A stretch of DNA of 64,000 bases, from NCBI GenBank assembly GCA_031422315.1, contig JANOQN010000032.1, positions 1 to 64,000 of the forward strand, written 5' to 3'. Under the pieces are notes generated by a model. The model had not been told where the DNA came from. It ran no database searches and worked only from the letters and a program-made list of their open reading frames with translations. Below, piece by piece: positions 26,818 through 35,152 of this stretch (position 1 is the first letter of the stretch; each line of letters begins with the position of its first letter). The stretch is from JANNYA01 sp031422315. GTDB taxonomy: Bacteria; Pseudomonadota; Gammaproteobacteria; Xanthomonadales; SZUA-5. The translations under genes and the position numbers were made by a program.

Positions 26818-27846
26818 TTAAGCAAACATCAGCGCATCTTTCGCTGGCAAAGCGATTCGCAGTAGCCAGCGCTCAAACATCAGCCACGCATCACCGGCTC
26901 TGCGGCCTTTGACGGTTTGGTCAATTGCGGCAGCCTCAAGCACGCGCTTGCGCCATTCTGCGGTCGGCGCACGCTTCAAGGCGCGGCGAAATTGCGCGGC
27001 GCGGGCAGGCCAAATGCGGTTTTCGGCAAGTTCACGCTCTAACTGGCCATTCGCATCCGCAGCCGATAGTTTGGCGATGATTTCAACTTGCCGAACCACC
27101 CACGACAGCAGCATGAATGCCTCTTCGCCTTCCGCCTCTAAGCTGCGCACAATTCGTACTGCGCGCACGGCATCACCCATGATCGCGGCATCGGTGAGCG
27201 CAAACACATCGTAGTGCGACTGATCCGCGACTTGGGTTTGTACGTCTTCTAAGCGGATACTGCCGCCGGCTTTCGCGTTGAGCGCAAGTTTGTCTAGTTC
27301 TTGCTTTGCGGCGAGCAAATTGCCTTCGACGCGTTCCGCCAGCAACTCGGCAACTTCCGGCGCTAGCGTCAGTTTTAGGTTGCGTGCGCGCCTTGATAGC
27401 CAGCTCGGCAATTCATCACGCCCGGGCGGCCAAATCGTCATCAATGCGCCAGCAGCATCGATGGCTTTGCACCAGCTGAGCTTTTCGAATTCTTTTTTCC
27501 ACTCCGGGCAGCTCAGCATGAGCAGCACGCCGCTTGTCGGTGCCTCACAAAAACTCAGCACAAAATCGGTCAAATTTTTATCTAGCTTGCCCTCTTTCAT
27601 GCGCAGCTCAATGATTTTCTGACTAGCAAAGAGCCCCATGGACTGCGCCGAGTAGCGCACGTCCATCGCATCGACGCCGGAGCTAATGTCAAACACTTCA
27701 CGCTCCAAATAACCCTGTTGCTTGGCAAATGCGCGCAGTTGGTCTGCCGCTTCCATCAGCAACAGCGGCTCTGCACTGGCTATCAAATAGACCGGCAGCA
27801 GCCCGCGCGCCATGTGCTGCGCGAGCTGCTCTGGCTTAAGCTGCAT
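26818..27846 (-). CDS. holA: DNA polymerase III delta subunit
   Basis: The delta subunit opens the beta clamp within the clamp loader complex. The 342-residue protein starts MQLKPEQLAQHMARGLLPVYLIASAEPLLLMEAADQLR, typical of HolA (GDEPLL is here ASAEPLL), and continues through the AAA+-like modules with KIIELRM and LPSWLSRRARN. The collar domain ends LMFERWLLRIA. Length is normal. It overlaps the preceding protease gene by one base and so is probably cotranscribed with it. The lptE gene that normally precedes holA is not here. Confidence 0.9.
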   Translation of the reverse strand: MQLKPEQLAQHMARGLLPVYLIASAEPLLLMEAADQLRAFAKQQGYLEREVFDISSGVDAMDVRYSAQSMGLFASQKIIELRMKEGKLDKNLTDFVLSFCEAPTSGVLLMLSCPEWKKEFEKLSWCKAIDAAGALMTIWPPGRDELPSWLSRRARNLKLTLAPEVAELLAERVEGNLLAAKQELDKLALNAKAGGSIRLEDVQTQVADQSHYDVFALTDAAIMGDAVRAVRIVRSLEAEGEEAFMLLSWVVRQVEIIAKLSAADANGQLERELAENRIWPARAAQFRRALKRAPTAEWRKRVLEAAAIDQTVKGRRAGDAWLMFERWLLRIALPAKDALMFA

Positions 27847-29372
27847 TAGCTGGCGTTTTCTACAACCACGAACAGCGAGCTGCCTTGGCGTTTCAGTAAC
27901 AACAGGGTGGAATCGCGTTTGCCTTGAGTTTTAACGATTTCGCTGAACTTATCAGCGCTCGGAATTTTTTGCCGATTCACTTCTAAAATCACATCGCCTC
28001 GTTGCACGCCCGCTCTGGATGCCGGGCCAGGACGAATATCGGTAATCACTACGCCGCCTTGGCTGATACCCATTTGATCGCGCTGATCCGGCGTTAAATC
28101 TGACACCGTTAAATCTAACGCGGAGCTTTGCTCAACTTCCGCTGGGCCAGCTGCAACTGCGCGATCTTCTTTTAATCGGCCGACTTTGACGGTTATGCTT
28201 TGGCGTTTGCCATCGCGCAACACATCCAGCACGGCTTTTTCATCGACTGGTGTCGCGGCTACCATGGGCGGCAAGTCAGCGGAATTTTTCACCTTTTCGC
28301 CGTTGAAGGCCATGATCACATCGCCTGAGCGCAAGCCCGCCGCTTGCGCCGGGCTATTTGGGGATACATCACCAACCAGCGCGCCGGTCGGGCGATCCAG
28401 GCCAAAATTGCGCGCCATCGCCGGATTCATGGTTTGAATCGCCACGCCGAGCCAACCGCGCTCAACAAAGCCTTTTTTCTCAAGCTGCTGCGCCACGCCG
28501 ATCACCGTTTTGATCGGAATTGCAAAGCTCAAACCCATATAGCCGCCGCTGCGGCTGAAAATTTGCGAATTGATGCCAATCACTTCGCCGCGCACGTTAA
28601 ATAACGGCCCGCCCGAGTTGCCCGGATTGACGGCCGCGTCAGTCTGAATAAACGGCACAAAGTTATCGTTCGGGAGTTCGCGACCGGTGGCGCTCACGAT
28701 GCCTTGGGTTGCGCTGTAATCGAGCCCAAACGGCGCGCCAATCGCTAAAACCCATTCGCCAACTTCGATTTTGTCGGACTGACCTAGTTTGACAGTCGGC
28801 AAGCCAGTCGCTTCAATCTTCAGCACCGCAACGTCGGTGCGCTCGTCCAAGCCCAAAACCTTTGCCTTGAATTCACGCTGATCGTTTAGCCGCACAATGA
28901 CCTCGTCTGCGCCTTTAACGACGTGCGCGTTGGTCAAAATTCGGCCGTTCTCGCCAACAATAAAGCCTGAGCCCATACCTTGGCGTGGTGCCTGCTGCCC
29001 ACGCGGGCCGCCGCCAAAGCGCTCAAAAAAATCCTGCATTGGATCGCGCTCGGCTTCGGATTCCGATCCACCCTGACCAATAGACTTGCCATTTTCCGAC
29101 ACTTCAATCTTAACGACGGAATCTGAGTTTTCCCGAACAATCGTACGGAAATCCGGTAGTGCCATGCCTGAGCTGCCAATGGCTGCCGGGGCAGGCAGCG
29201 CCTCGGCTTCGACACGATACAGCGCGTCAACCTGTTGGACTTGTTCGACCGGTGCTGGCGTGATCGCCGAAGCAATTTCGTCGGCGTGAACGCCGCTAAT
29301 TTGCGCAAATAATGCTGTGCCGATCGCAGCTGCAAGTACCGTCAACGCTGCGCCAGTGGTTGAAAACTTCAT
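27846..29372 (-). CDS. Do-family periplasmic serine protease/chaperone (DegP/MucD-like)
   Basis: Degrades or refolds damaged envelope proteins. The 508-residue protein has a signal peptide (to about GVHA), then a trypsin-like domain with the catalytic triad His150 (LTNAHVV), Asp180 (RTDVAVLKIE) and Ser253 (NPGNSGGPLF), followed by two PDZ domains (from about 300 and 420), the second with GVVITDIRPGPASRAGVQRGDVI. A Q-linker rich segment (residues 100-135, FFERFGGGPRGQQ) matches the LA loop. It could be DegP, DegQ or MucD; no sigma-E regulators lie nearby, so I give no symbol. Confidence 0.9.
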   Translation of the reverse strand: MKFSTTGAALTVLAAAIGTALFAQISGVHADEIASAITPAPVEQVQQVDALYRVEAEALPAPAAIGSSGMALPDFRTIVRENSDSVVKIEVSENGKSIGQGGSESEAERDPMQDFFERFGGGPRGQQAPRQGMGSGFIVGENGRILTNAHVVKGADEVIVRLNDQREFKAKVLGLDERTDVAVLKIEATGLPTVKLGQSDKIEVGEWVLAIGAPFGLDYSATQGIVSATGRELPNDNFVPFIQTDAAVNPGNSGGPLFNVRGEVIGINSQIFSRSGGYMGLSFAIPIKTVIGVAQQLEKKGFVERGWLGVAIQTMNPAMARNFGLDRPTGALVGDVSPNSPAQAAGLRSGDVIMAFNGEKVKNSADLPPMVAATPVDEKAVLDVLRDGKRQSITVKVGRLKEDRAVAAGPAEVEQSSALDLTVSDLTPDQRDQMGISQGGVVITDIRPGPASRAGVQRGDVILEVNRQKIPSADKFSEIVKTQGKRDSTLLLLKRQGSSLFVVVENAS

Positions 29373-29597
29373 ATCCGTAATCTCCTGAAAACGTGGAATA
29401 GCATAGCCTGAAATAGGTTAGATCTAAAAAGTTTCAAGACGTGTGAATCGCTTTGCCTTCTCCGTACACTCTAGCTAAACAAATGCAATTTGGACGAGTT
29501 GGCGGTGGGTGTTGCAAACCGCCCGGCGCACGTTCGTAATCCTGCGATTTTTCTTCAAGCGTGTGCGGCGCATGATGCGGAATCGGCAAGTGCCGCC

Positions 29598-30170
29598 TTA
29601 ATTAACCCTACAGCGGCTATTAGCGACGGTTCGAATCCTAAGCGAATCTCGAATCAGCGCTTTCTTAGCTGCCGCATCGGCGGTTTGCTGCTTCTTGTCA
29701 TTCGCTAGAATTTGCTGGGCGTAGTGTGCGCAGGCATCGCTAATCGGTGCAGATTTGCATTCGTCGGTCACCCACAAACTGCTGCCGGGTTTCGCGTTTG
29801 CGCGTGGCGTTTTCAGCGCGTTTGCTTCAACGTAATAGCGCTTTGGCATATTGCTAGCGGTAAAATAGGTGCTGCCATCGTAGCGTTCGCACAAGTAGTT
29901 TTGCGCTGCGGGCAGTGGTTCCGGTGCAGGGCTTGCGGGCGGCGTGGGCGCTACCGGATCGGGTGGTCGAATTGAGCTGGGCGCAGTTTTACCCGGTGCA
30001 GGCGGCGCTTCTAGTGTGATTTTGCCAAGGTGCGTGCCCGATGGGCAGGGTTTATCTTGATAGGCAATCACGCCGCCGCGCTTGCACTTGTAAACCTGCG
30101 CGCTCGACTCAGCGGCACACGCAAGTAAAGCCACAGCAAGTGCGGCGCATCTATGGAAATGACTAGCCAA
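29598..30170 (-). CDS. Secreted DUF4124-type protein
   Basis: A protein of about 190 residues with signal peptide LASHFHRCAALAVALLACAAESSAQ followed at once by VYKCKRGGVIAYQDKPC, the short N-terminal DUF4124 module with two cysteines common in Xanthomonadales-type proteomes. A Pro-rich linker (about 60-80) leads to a C-terminal domain with further cysteines (NYLCERYDG, DECKSA, DACAHY, SRCRVN). Start chosen as TTG 30170 because it places the signal peptide at the N-terminus and overlaps the stop of the preceding gene; the frame is open to 30239. Function unknown. Confidence 0.65.
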   Translation of the reverse strand: MASHFHRCAALAVALLACAAESSAQVYKCKRGGVIAYQDKPCPSGTHLGKITLEAPPAPGKTAPSSIRPPDPVAPTPPASPAPEPLPAAQNYLCERYDGSTYFTASNMPKRYYVEANALKTPRANAKPGSSLWVTDECKSAPISDACAHYAQQILANDKKQQTADAAAKKALIRDSLRIRTVANSRCRVN

Positions 30171-30411
30171 TGCCGTGGCGCGCTTTGATGGTGGCCACCA
30201 GCGCGGCGGCTTCTTCATCCAAGCCAGCCTGCTTGGCATGCACCAGCACTTTGCTTAACACGCGGCGCTCTTCGGCGTCGATTTGGCCGTCGGCTAACGC
30301 GGTATCCAGCATTTTTTGCAGCTCGTTCGCATTGATTTTACCGTCATCGACAAATGCAGTGATGGATTGCAGCGCAATAGCGATATGGCTTTTGGTAATA
30401 GCTTGGGTCAT
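30163..30411 (-). CDS. Small TerB-like helical protein
   Basis: An 82-residue, all-helical, cytoplasmic protein. FVDDGKINANELQKML and LADGQIDAEERRVLSKVL are two acidic D-G-x-I-x-x-x-E units in the pattern of TerB-like (tellurite-resistance/calcium-like) domains, but it is much shorter than TerB. Its stop overlaps the likely start of the DUF4124 gene. Role unknown. Confidence 0.6.
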   Translation of the reverse strand: MTQAITKSHIAIALQSITAFVDDGKINANELQKMLDTALADGQIDAEERRVLSKVLVHAKQAGLDEEAAALVATIKARHGIG

Positions 30412-30583
30412 TTTGTCTGTTCCTGGTTGGCGTTTCTTTAGCGCAGTAAGTTAGCACTTTACTGGGTCGATGTTTACGCGGTGCGCGGCTAAAAAGCTGA
30501 GTTTATTTGCGTACCTAACTTCAGAATGCCGACAAAATCGCGTACTCTGAAGTTCCGTAATTCTACGTCAAGGAGCAACACCG

Positions 30584-31282
30584 ATGAGCACGCACGCACT
30601 TGAAGCTGGTCGTTCGGTTGATTTGTTTAAATCTACCATTGATTTAATTAAAGCCGATTGGCTCAAACTGGCGCTTGCCACGGTTGTGCTGGGTTTGATT
30701 TTTGGCGGCGCCCAAAAGCTGCTCGGCCCAACACTTGGCCCCGTAGTACTGCCGTTTGCATCCGTGCCACTTTTTGCTGGCCTGATGCTGTTAGTTCGTG
30801 GGGCGATGGCGCGCCAAAGCTTTGATTTTGCCAAGCTATTTGCTGGCTTTAGTAACACACCCATGTTGGTGAATTTGCTCATCATCGCGGTGCCGAGCGC
30901 TGTTCTAGGTGTGCTACAGGTGCTTTTCGTGAAGTCCGGCATGCTCATTTTGATGCTGCCTTTGCTGTTGGTTCTGATTGCTTACACCTTAGTCATGATG
31001 CTAGCCGTGCAGCGCGTGGTGTTTGCCGGCCGTGACGGCGTATCCGCGCTGAAAGAGGCGCTACCTGCGACTATCCAAAATGCGATTCCACTGATTGTCT
31101 ACATTATCATTTCGTTTGTCGTGCTGTTTCTAGGCGTTTTAGCGCTGATTATCGGCGTCTTTTTCGCCGCACCGCTGGTTTATGGCGTGGTGATTCGGAT
31201 GCATGACGAAATTTTCGGGAACGCGCAAGGGCTTTCCGTGCCACCGCCGGCACCGCCGCCGCCGCCGCCGTTCTCAGGCTAG
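30584..31282 (+). CDS. Multi-pass membrane protein with proline-rich tail
   Basis: A 232-residue inner-membrane protein with about five hydrophobic segments (for example LALATVVLGLIFGGAQ, LLIIAVPSAVLGVLQVLF, LIVYIIISFVVLFLGVLALIIGVFF) and the N-terminal motif ALEAGRSVDLFKSTIDLIK, as in the BPSS1780-like family. The C-terminal tail is SVPPPAPPPPPPFSG, encoded by a run of CCG codons (31243-31270), probably cytoplasmic. AAGGAG lies upstream of ATG 30584. Function unknown. Confidence 0.65.
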   Translation: MSTHALEAGRSVDLFKSTIDLIKADWLKLALATVVLGLIFGGAQKLLGPTLGPVVLPFASVPLFAGLMLLVRGAMARQSFDFAKLFAGFSNTPMLVNLLIIAVPSAVLGVLQVLFVKSGMLILMLPLLLVLIAYTLVMMLAVQRVVFAGRDGVSALKEALPATIQNAIPLIVYIIISFVVLFLGVLALIIGVFFAAPLVYGVVIRMHDEIFGNAQGLSVPPPAPPPPPPFSG

Positions 31283-31345
31283 GTACTCGCTTTAACTTTC
31301 TGCCAAACCAATGTTTTTCCTTAATATTAATTGTATGGAGACCCT

Positions 31346-34300
31346 ATGAAAACTAAAGTGCTTTTGGCCGCAATGGCCATACCCGTTATGAGTCTTTTGG
31401 CTTATCAAATATTTGATGCTCGAAATAGCGCTGAGCATGACCGGCAAAATAAGCTAGACGCACGATACGCCAAAGTAGGGCGTGTTAAGTCAGACAAACG
31501 CCTGCAATATGGCGAATCCGATGGTGCGGTTTCACTTTGGGAAGGCCGATTAGAAGGTCTGGATGGCATCTCTCCTGCTGCAGCGAACATCGCGGCACTG
31601 GCAGAGATTGCTCGCCGAGGCGCAGGCAGTACTGCACCGCCGCTTGCAGTTGAGGAATTTGGACCCGGAAACTTCGGCGGACGCTTGCGCGGACTAGTTG
31701 TTCATCCGACGCAAACTAATCGCATTCTTGCAGGCTCAGTTAGTGGTGGCGTTTGGCGCAGCGATGATGCTGGAGCAACTTGGAAACCGGTAGCTGACTT
31801 CCTAAGCTCTACGTCAGTAGGGCATATTGTGATTGATCCAGATCAGCCTAATCGCGTGTTTGTTGGAACTGGCGAGGGCTTTTTCAACGGAGATGCACCG
31901 CGCGGCGCCGGTATTTTTGTCAGCAACGATTTTGGAGACACTTGGGCGCAGCTTGCGAATACCAATAACCCTAACTTCTATTATGTGAATCGGCTGGCGA
32001 TGGTGCCGTCAACCGACGTATTAGTCGCTGCGACACGATCAGGCATTTGGCGATCAACCGATTTAGGACAAACCTTTACTCGGGTTGCTACTAACCTGCG
32101 TGTTGATGCCGCGGGTTACCAAGATGTTAAAGCTGACCCAAATACGCCGGGCCGTTTGCTCGCGGCGCACAACGGCAGCGCTGCTGGTCGCGGACCAATC
32201 CCGCAAATTGTGACAAGCTCTGGTTTAAACATCGAAGGTGTTTCAACGGTTTTTGGAAACGCGTTTCCCGTCGCAGGTTCGGCAACAGACTTGATTGTGG
32301 CAAGTGATGGAGCTGGCACTACGGGCGATGCCTGTGAAGCATTTCCGGCCAACAGTTTGGCAGGTAAAATTGCGCTGATTGATCGCGGCAATTGCGCTTT
32401 TGTATTGAAAGGTCAAAACGTGCAGGCTGCAGGTGCAATAGCCATGATCATTGCACAAAACACAGCAGATGCTCCGTTTGCCGCCGGCGCTGTTACGGTT
32501 GGTTTGACGATGCCCTCCATGATGATTAGCCGTGATGATGGCGACAGACTAAAGCTATTAGCCAGCATAGGAGTCGGCACACAGTTTCAAAATGGTTTTG
32601 AAGATGCGGTATCAGGTAGTGGAGCAGTACTTGCGGGCGTGACGATTAATGGGCCTTTGTTTTTAACAAACTATCTCGCGCGCTCTACCGATGCCGGTGC
32701 AACCTGGACGCAACTAACAGCGGCTAATGGGCTACCCGAAAGCGACGTTACCCGTATGGAAATTGGCTGGGGGCCTGGCGGCGTCGTTTATGCGGCCGGG
32801 GCCAACAGAGCCGACACTACACGTGGACTTTGGCGCAGTGCAGATGGTGGCACGAACTTCACCCAAACGACTTCTACTACACAATTTATCGAACGCCAAG
32901 GTTTTTACGACTTAGTGGTTGCAGTTGCCCCCAACGACGCCAATAAAGTTTATTTAGCTGCGGTTGATCAGTATTTGAGCACGGATGGTGGCACTACAAT
33001 TACTAAGAATTCGTTCTGGAATCCAGGAGCAGGCCAGATTCGAAAATATATCCATGCAGATCAGCACGTTTATGCGTTTAAGCCAGGTGATCCGAACACG
33101 CTATACACCGGCTCAGATGGCGGCGTTCAGCGCACTTCTAACGGAGGGGTTACGTTTGAAGATTTGAATAATGGTTTGAATGTTGCAATGCCGAATAATC
33201 TGAGTATTTCACCAGACGGCCAGCGCATTGTTACCGGCACGCAAGACAATGGCTCGCACTTTTACTTCGGCTCAAAAGAGGTTTGGATTGAATGGTCAGG
33301 CGGCGACGGCGGTATCACCGCGCTAGATCCCACTGACAGCAATACTTTTTACGGCACACGCCCGTTTGGAAGCTTGTTTGGTACGCGCAATCTGGGCGCT
33401 AGCGAAGCGGCACTACCACTCCCAGGTGCAGGTACTAACACCAACGGCGGGAATTTCTATCCACCTATCGCGTTGGATACAACCAATCCGAATAGCATGC
33501 TGGTCGGCTTAGGCGCTTTGTTCCATTCGCCAAACCCACGATCACTAGCATCGGCAACTTTCACGCAAATTGCGCTACCCGCTGGTTCTGGACCAATCAA
33601 CTCGGTGGTGTTCAATCCGCTCAATGGAACAGAGGGTTTTGCCGGAACGAACAGTGGTCGCGTTTTTAAAGTGACTGGTATTGGCTCAACGCCAGTTGTA
33701 ACTTCTATCCAAGGTGATTTGCCAGCTGGAAATGATGTTTCTCAAATACTCGTTGATCAGGCTGACGGCAGTGGCAACACGCTTTATGTCGTGTTGGCGG
33801 ATTATGGAAATAATCGTGTTTTCAAAACAACCAATGGCGGTGCTACTTGGATGAGTTTGCACGGTGATTTACCGCAAGTACCGGTCTTTACAATTGCCAT
33901 AGACCCGGCGAATCAAGCTAACTTGTTTGTCGGAACCGAAATTGGCACTTTTTACGGCCGACCGAATGCAGGCACCTATGCGTGGAGTCAATATTCTTAC
34001 GGGCTCCCAGCCACGAGGACAGTCACAATCCAACCACTTGGCAACAATGAAATTTACGCCGCGGTTTACGGCCGGGGCGTATTCAAGGCGACTCGCTCTC
34101 CGGTCGCACTCAGCTTAGGCGCGTTCGTCAACGACACCGGCTGTGACAGTGATGGCAATTTAGACGAAAGCGAAACTGCGCAGCTGCCGGTCAAAATCAA
34201 AAATTTGACCAATAGCTCGGTGCCTGCGTCAACGCTAACACTCAACAGCGACAACACATCGGTACCGATAATTCCAGTGCAGGCTGTGCCAAGTATTGCC

Positions 34301-35032
34301 GCATTTGCGGAAGTGAATATCAACGTTCCTGTCCAAATGATTGCTTCAACAGCCTGCCCCGCGCCGGTTACTTTGACTGCGTCAAGCAGCCTGGGTAGCG
34401 CTGCAACGCAAAGCCGAACTTACAGTTTGGATCAAAATACGCCCGTAAACACTGCTGGATTTATCGATGGTGCCGAGAGTGCTAGCACATTATTAAGCTT
34501 CAACACTGTTTTAGGAAGCAGTGGCTGGGTGCGCGCTAGTGATCAAGTAAATACTGGCAGTTCAAGCTATTTTGCCGCAAGCGAAGGCAGCTACTCAGAG
34601 AAAGTGTTGAGCTCTCCTTGGCTTTCCGTGACTTCACCCGCAGCTAGTTTGGCATTTGCGTTGCGCTATGAAACAGAGGGCGATGCGACCCAGCGTTGGG
34701 ATGGCATGGTGCTTGAGGCACGCACGCGCGGAGGCATCAATCAGGCACCAGGGCGTTGGGTTGATATTGGTGGAAGTGCGAATGTAGCCTATGATGGTTT
34801 TTTGTTTAACAACACGCCAATTGGTGCTGCGCGCCCCGCATGGTCCGGTAATCAGCCAACTTGGCGAAATGCAAATGTGAGCCTCACGAGCTTCAATGGC
34901 CAGCAAGTGCAACTGCGCTTTCGGGCCGTTAGTGATTCCAGTACTTCAGAAGTCGGCGTATGGCTTGATGACATCCAGGCCACCGGCGTCAGTTTTAACG
35001 AACTGGCCAGCTGCGATACCGTTTGTAATTAA
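31346..35032 (+). CDS. Large secreted BNR-repeat propeller protein with inserted PA domain
   Basis: A 1228-residue extracellular protein. Start set at ATG 31346, with GGAG ahead and a signal-anchor-like N-terminus (MKTKVLLAAMAIPVMSLLAYQIF). From about residue 100 there are many BNR/VPS10-type repeats with S-x-D-x-G-x-T-W: SDDAGATWKP, STDLGQTF, STDAGATWTQL, SADGGTNF, TNGGATWMSL. Between the second and third sets lies a protease-associated (PA) domain, about residues 290-420 (GKIALIDRGNCAFVLKGQNVQAAGA), followed by FQNGFED. The C-terminal 300 residues look like Ig and carbohydrate-binding-like beta domains. No catalytic residues are obvious. A strong terminator follows. Confidence 0.75.
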   Translation: MKTKVLLAAMAIPVMSLLAYQIFDARNSAEHDRQNKLDARYAKVGRVKSDKRLQYGESDGAVSLWEGRLEGLDGISPAAANIAALAEIARRGAGSTAPPLAVEEFGPGNFGGRLRGLVVHPTQTNRILAGSVSGGVWRSDDAGATWKPVADFLSSTSVGHIVIDPDQPNRVFVGTGEGFFNGDAPRGAGIFVSNDFGDTWAQLANTNNPNFYYVNRLAMVPSTDVLVAATRSGIWRSTDLGQTFTRVATNLRVDAAGYQDVKADPNTPGRLLAAHNGSAAGRGPIPQIVTSSGLNIEGVSTVFGNAFPVAGSATDLIVASDGAGTTGDACEAFPANSLAGKIALIDRGNCAFVLKGQNVQAAGAIAMIIAQNTADAPFAAGAVTVGLTMPSMMISRDDGDRLKLLASIGVGTQFQNGFEDAVSGSGAVLAGVTINGPLFLTNYLARSTDAGATWTQLTAANGLPESDVTRMEIGWGPGGVVYAAGANRADTTRGLWRSADGGTNFTQTTSTTQFIERQGFYDLVVAVAPNDANKVYLAAVDQYLSTDGGTTITKNSFWNPGAGQIRKYIHADQHVYAFKPGDPNTLYTGSDGGVQRTSNGGVTFEDLNNGLNVAMPNNLSISPDGQRIVTGTQDNGSHFYFGSKEVWIEWSGGDGGITALDPTDSNTFYGTRPFGSLFGTRNLGASEAALPLPGAGTNTNGGNFYPPIALDTTNPNSMLVGLGALFHSPNPRSLASATFTQIALPAGSGPINSVVFNPLNGTEGFAGTNSGRVFKVTGIGSTPVVTSIQGDLPAGNDVSQILVDQADGSGNTLYVVLADYGNNRVFKTTNGGATWMSLHGDLPQVPVFTIAIDPANQANLFVGTEIGTFYGRPNAGTYAWSQYSYGLPATRTVTIQPLGNNEIYAAVYGRGVFKATRSPVALSLGAFVNDTGCDSDGNLDESETAQLPVKIKNLTNSSVPASTLTLNSDNTSVPIIPVQAVPSIAAFAEVNINVPVQMIASTACPAPVTLTASSSLGSAATQSRTYSLDQNTPVNTAGFIDGAESASTLLSFNTVLGSSGWVRASDQVNTGSSSYFAASEGSYSEKVLSSPWLSVTSPAASLAFALRYETEGDATQRWDGMVLEARTRGGINQAPGRWVDIGGSANVAYDGFLFNNTPIGAARPAWSGNQPTWRNANVSLTSFNGQQVQLRFRAVSDSSTSEVGVWLDDIQATGVSFNELASCDTVCN

Positions 35033-35043
35033 TTAAGCGATTT

Positions 35044-35086
35044 AGCCCGCACGGCATCTATTTAATAGATGTTTTGCGGGCTTTTT
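35044..35086 (+). terminator. Rho-independent terminator
   Basis: Nested hairpin: AGCCCGC (35044-35050) pairs with GCGGGCT (35076-35082), and inside CATCTA (35055-35060) with TAGATG (35066-35071), followed by five T. Placed right after the large BNR protein on the plus strand; read on the other strand there is no T-tract. Confidence 0.85.
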
Positions 35087-35152
35087 CCGTTTGAGCAGCG
35101 ATGCCTTTGCTTTAATAAATGGCTCGCTCGTATTTTGTGAGCACTAAATTCT

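Noticed and set aside
26472..26912. 146-residue plus-strand reading frame antisense to holA and its downstream frame
   Set aside because: Composition (Ser/Arg/Ala-rich) is that of a shadow frame; the minus strand carries clear coding text.
29628..29638. GGTTCGAATCC, resembling a tRNA T-loop
   Set aside because: No acceptor or anticodon stem can be formed around it, and it lies in the coding sequence of a minus-strand secreted protein.
31243..31270. CCG-rich triplet run at the end of the membrane protein gene
   Set aside because: It is simply the coding of a polyproline tail with interrupted repeats; length variation would not shift the frame.
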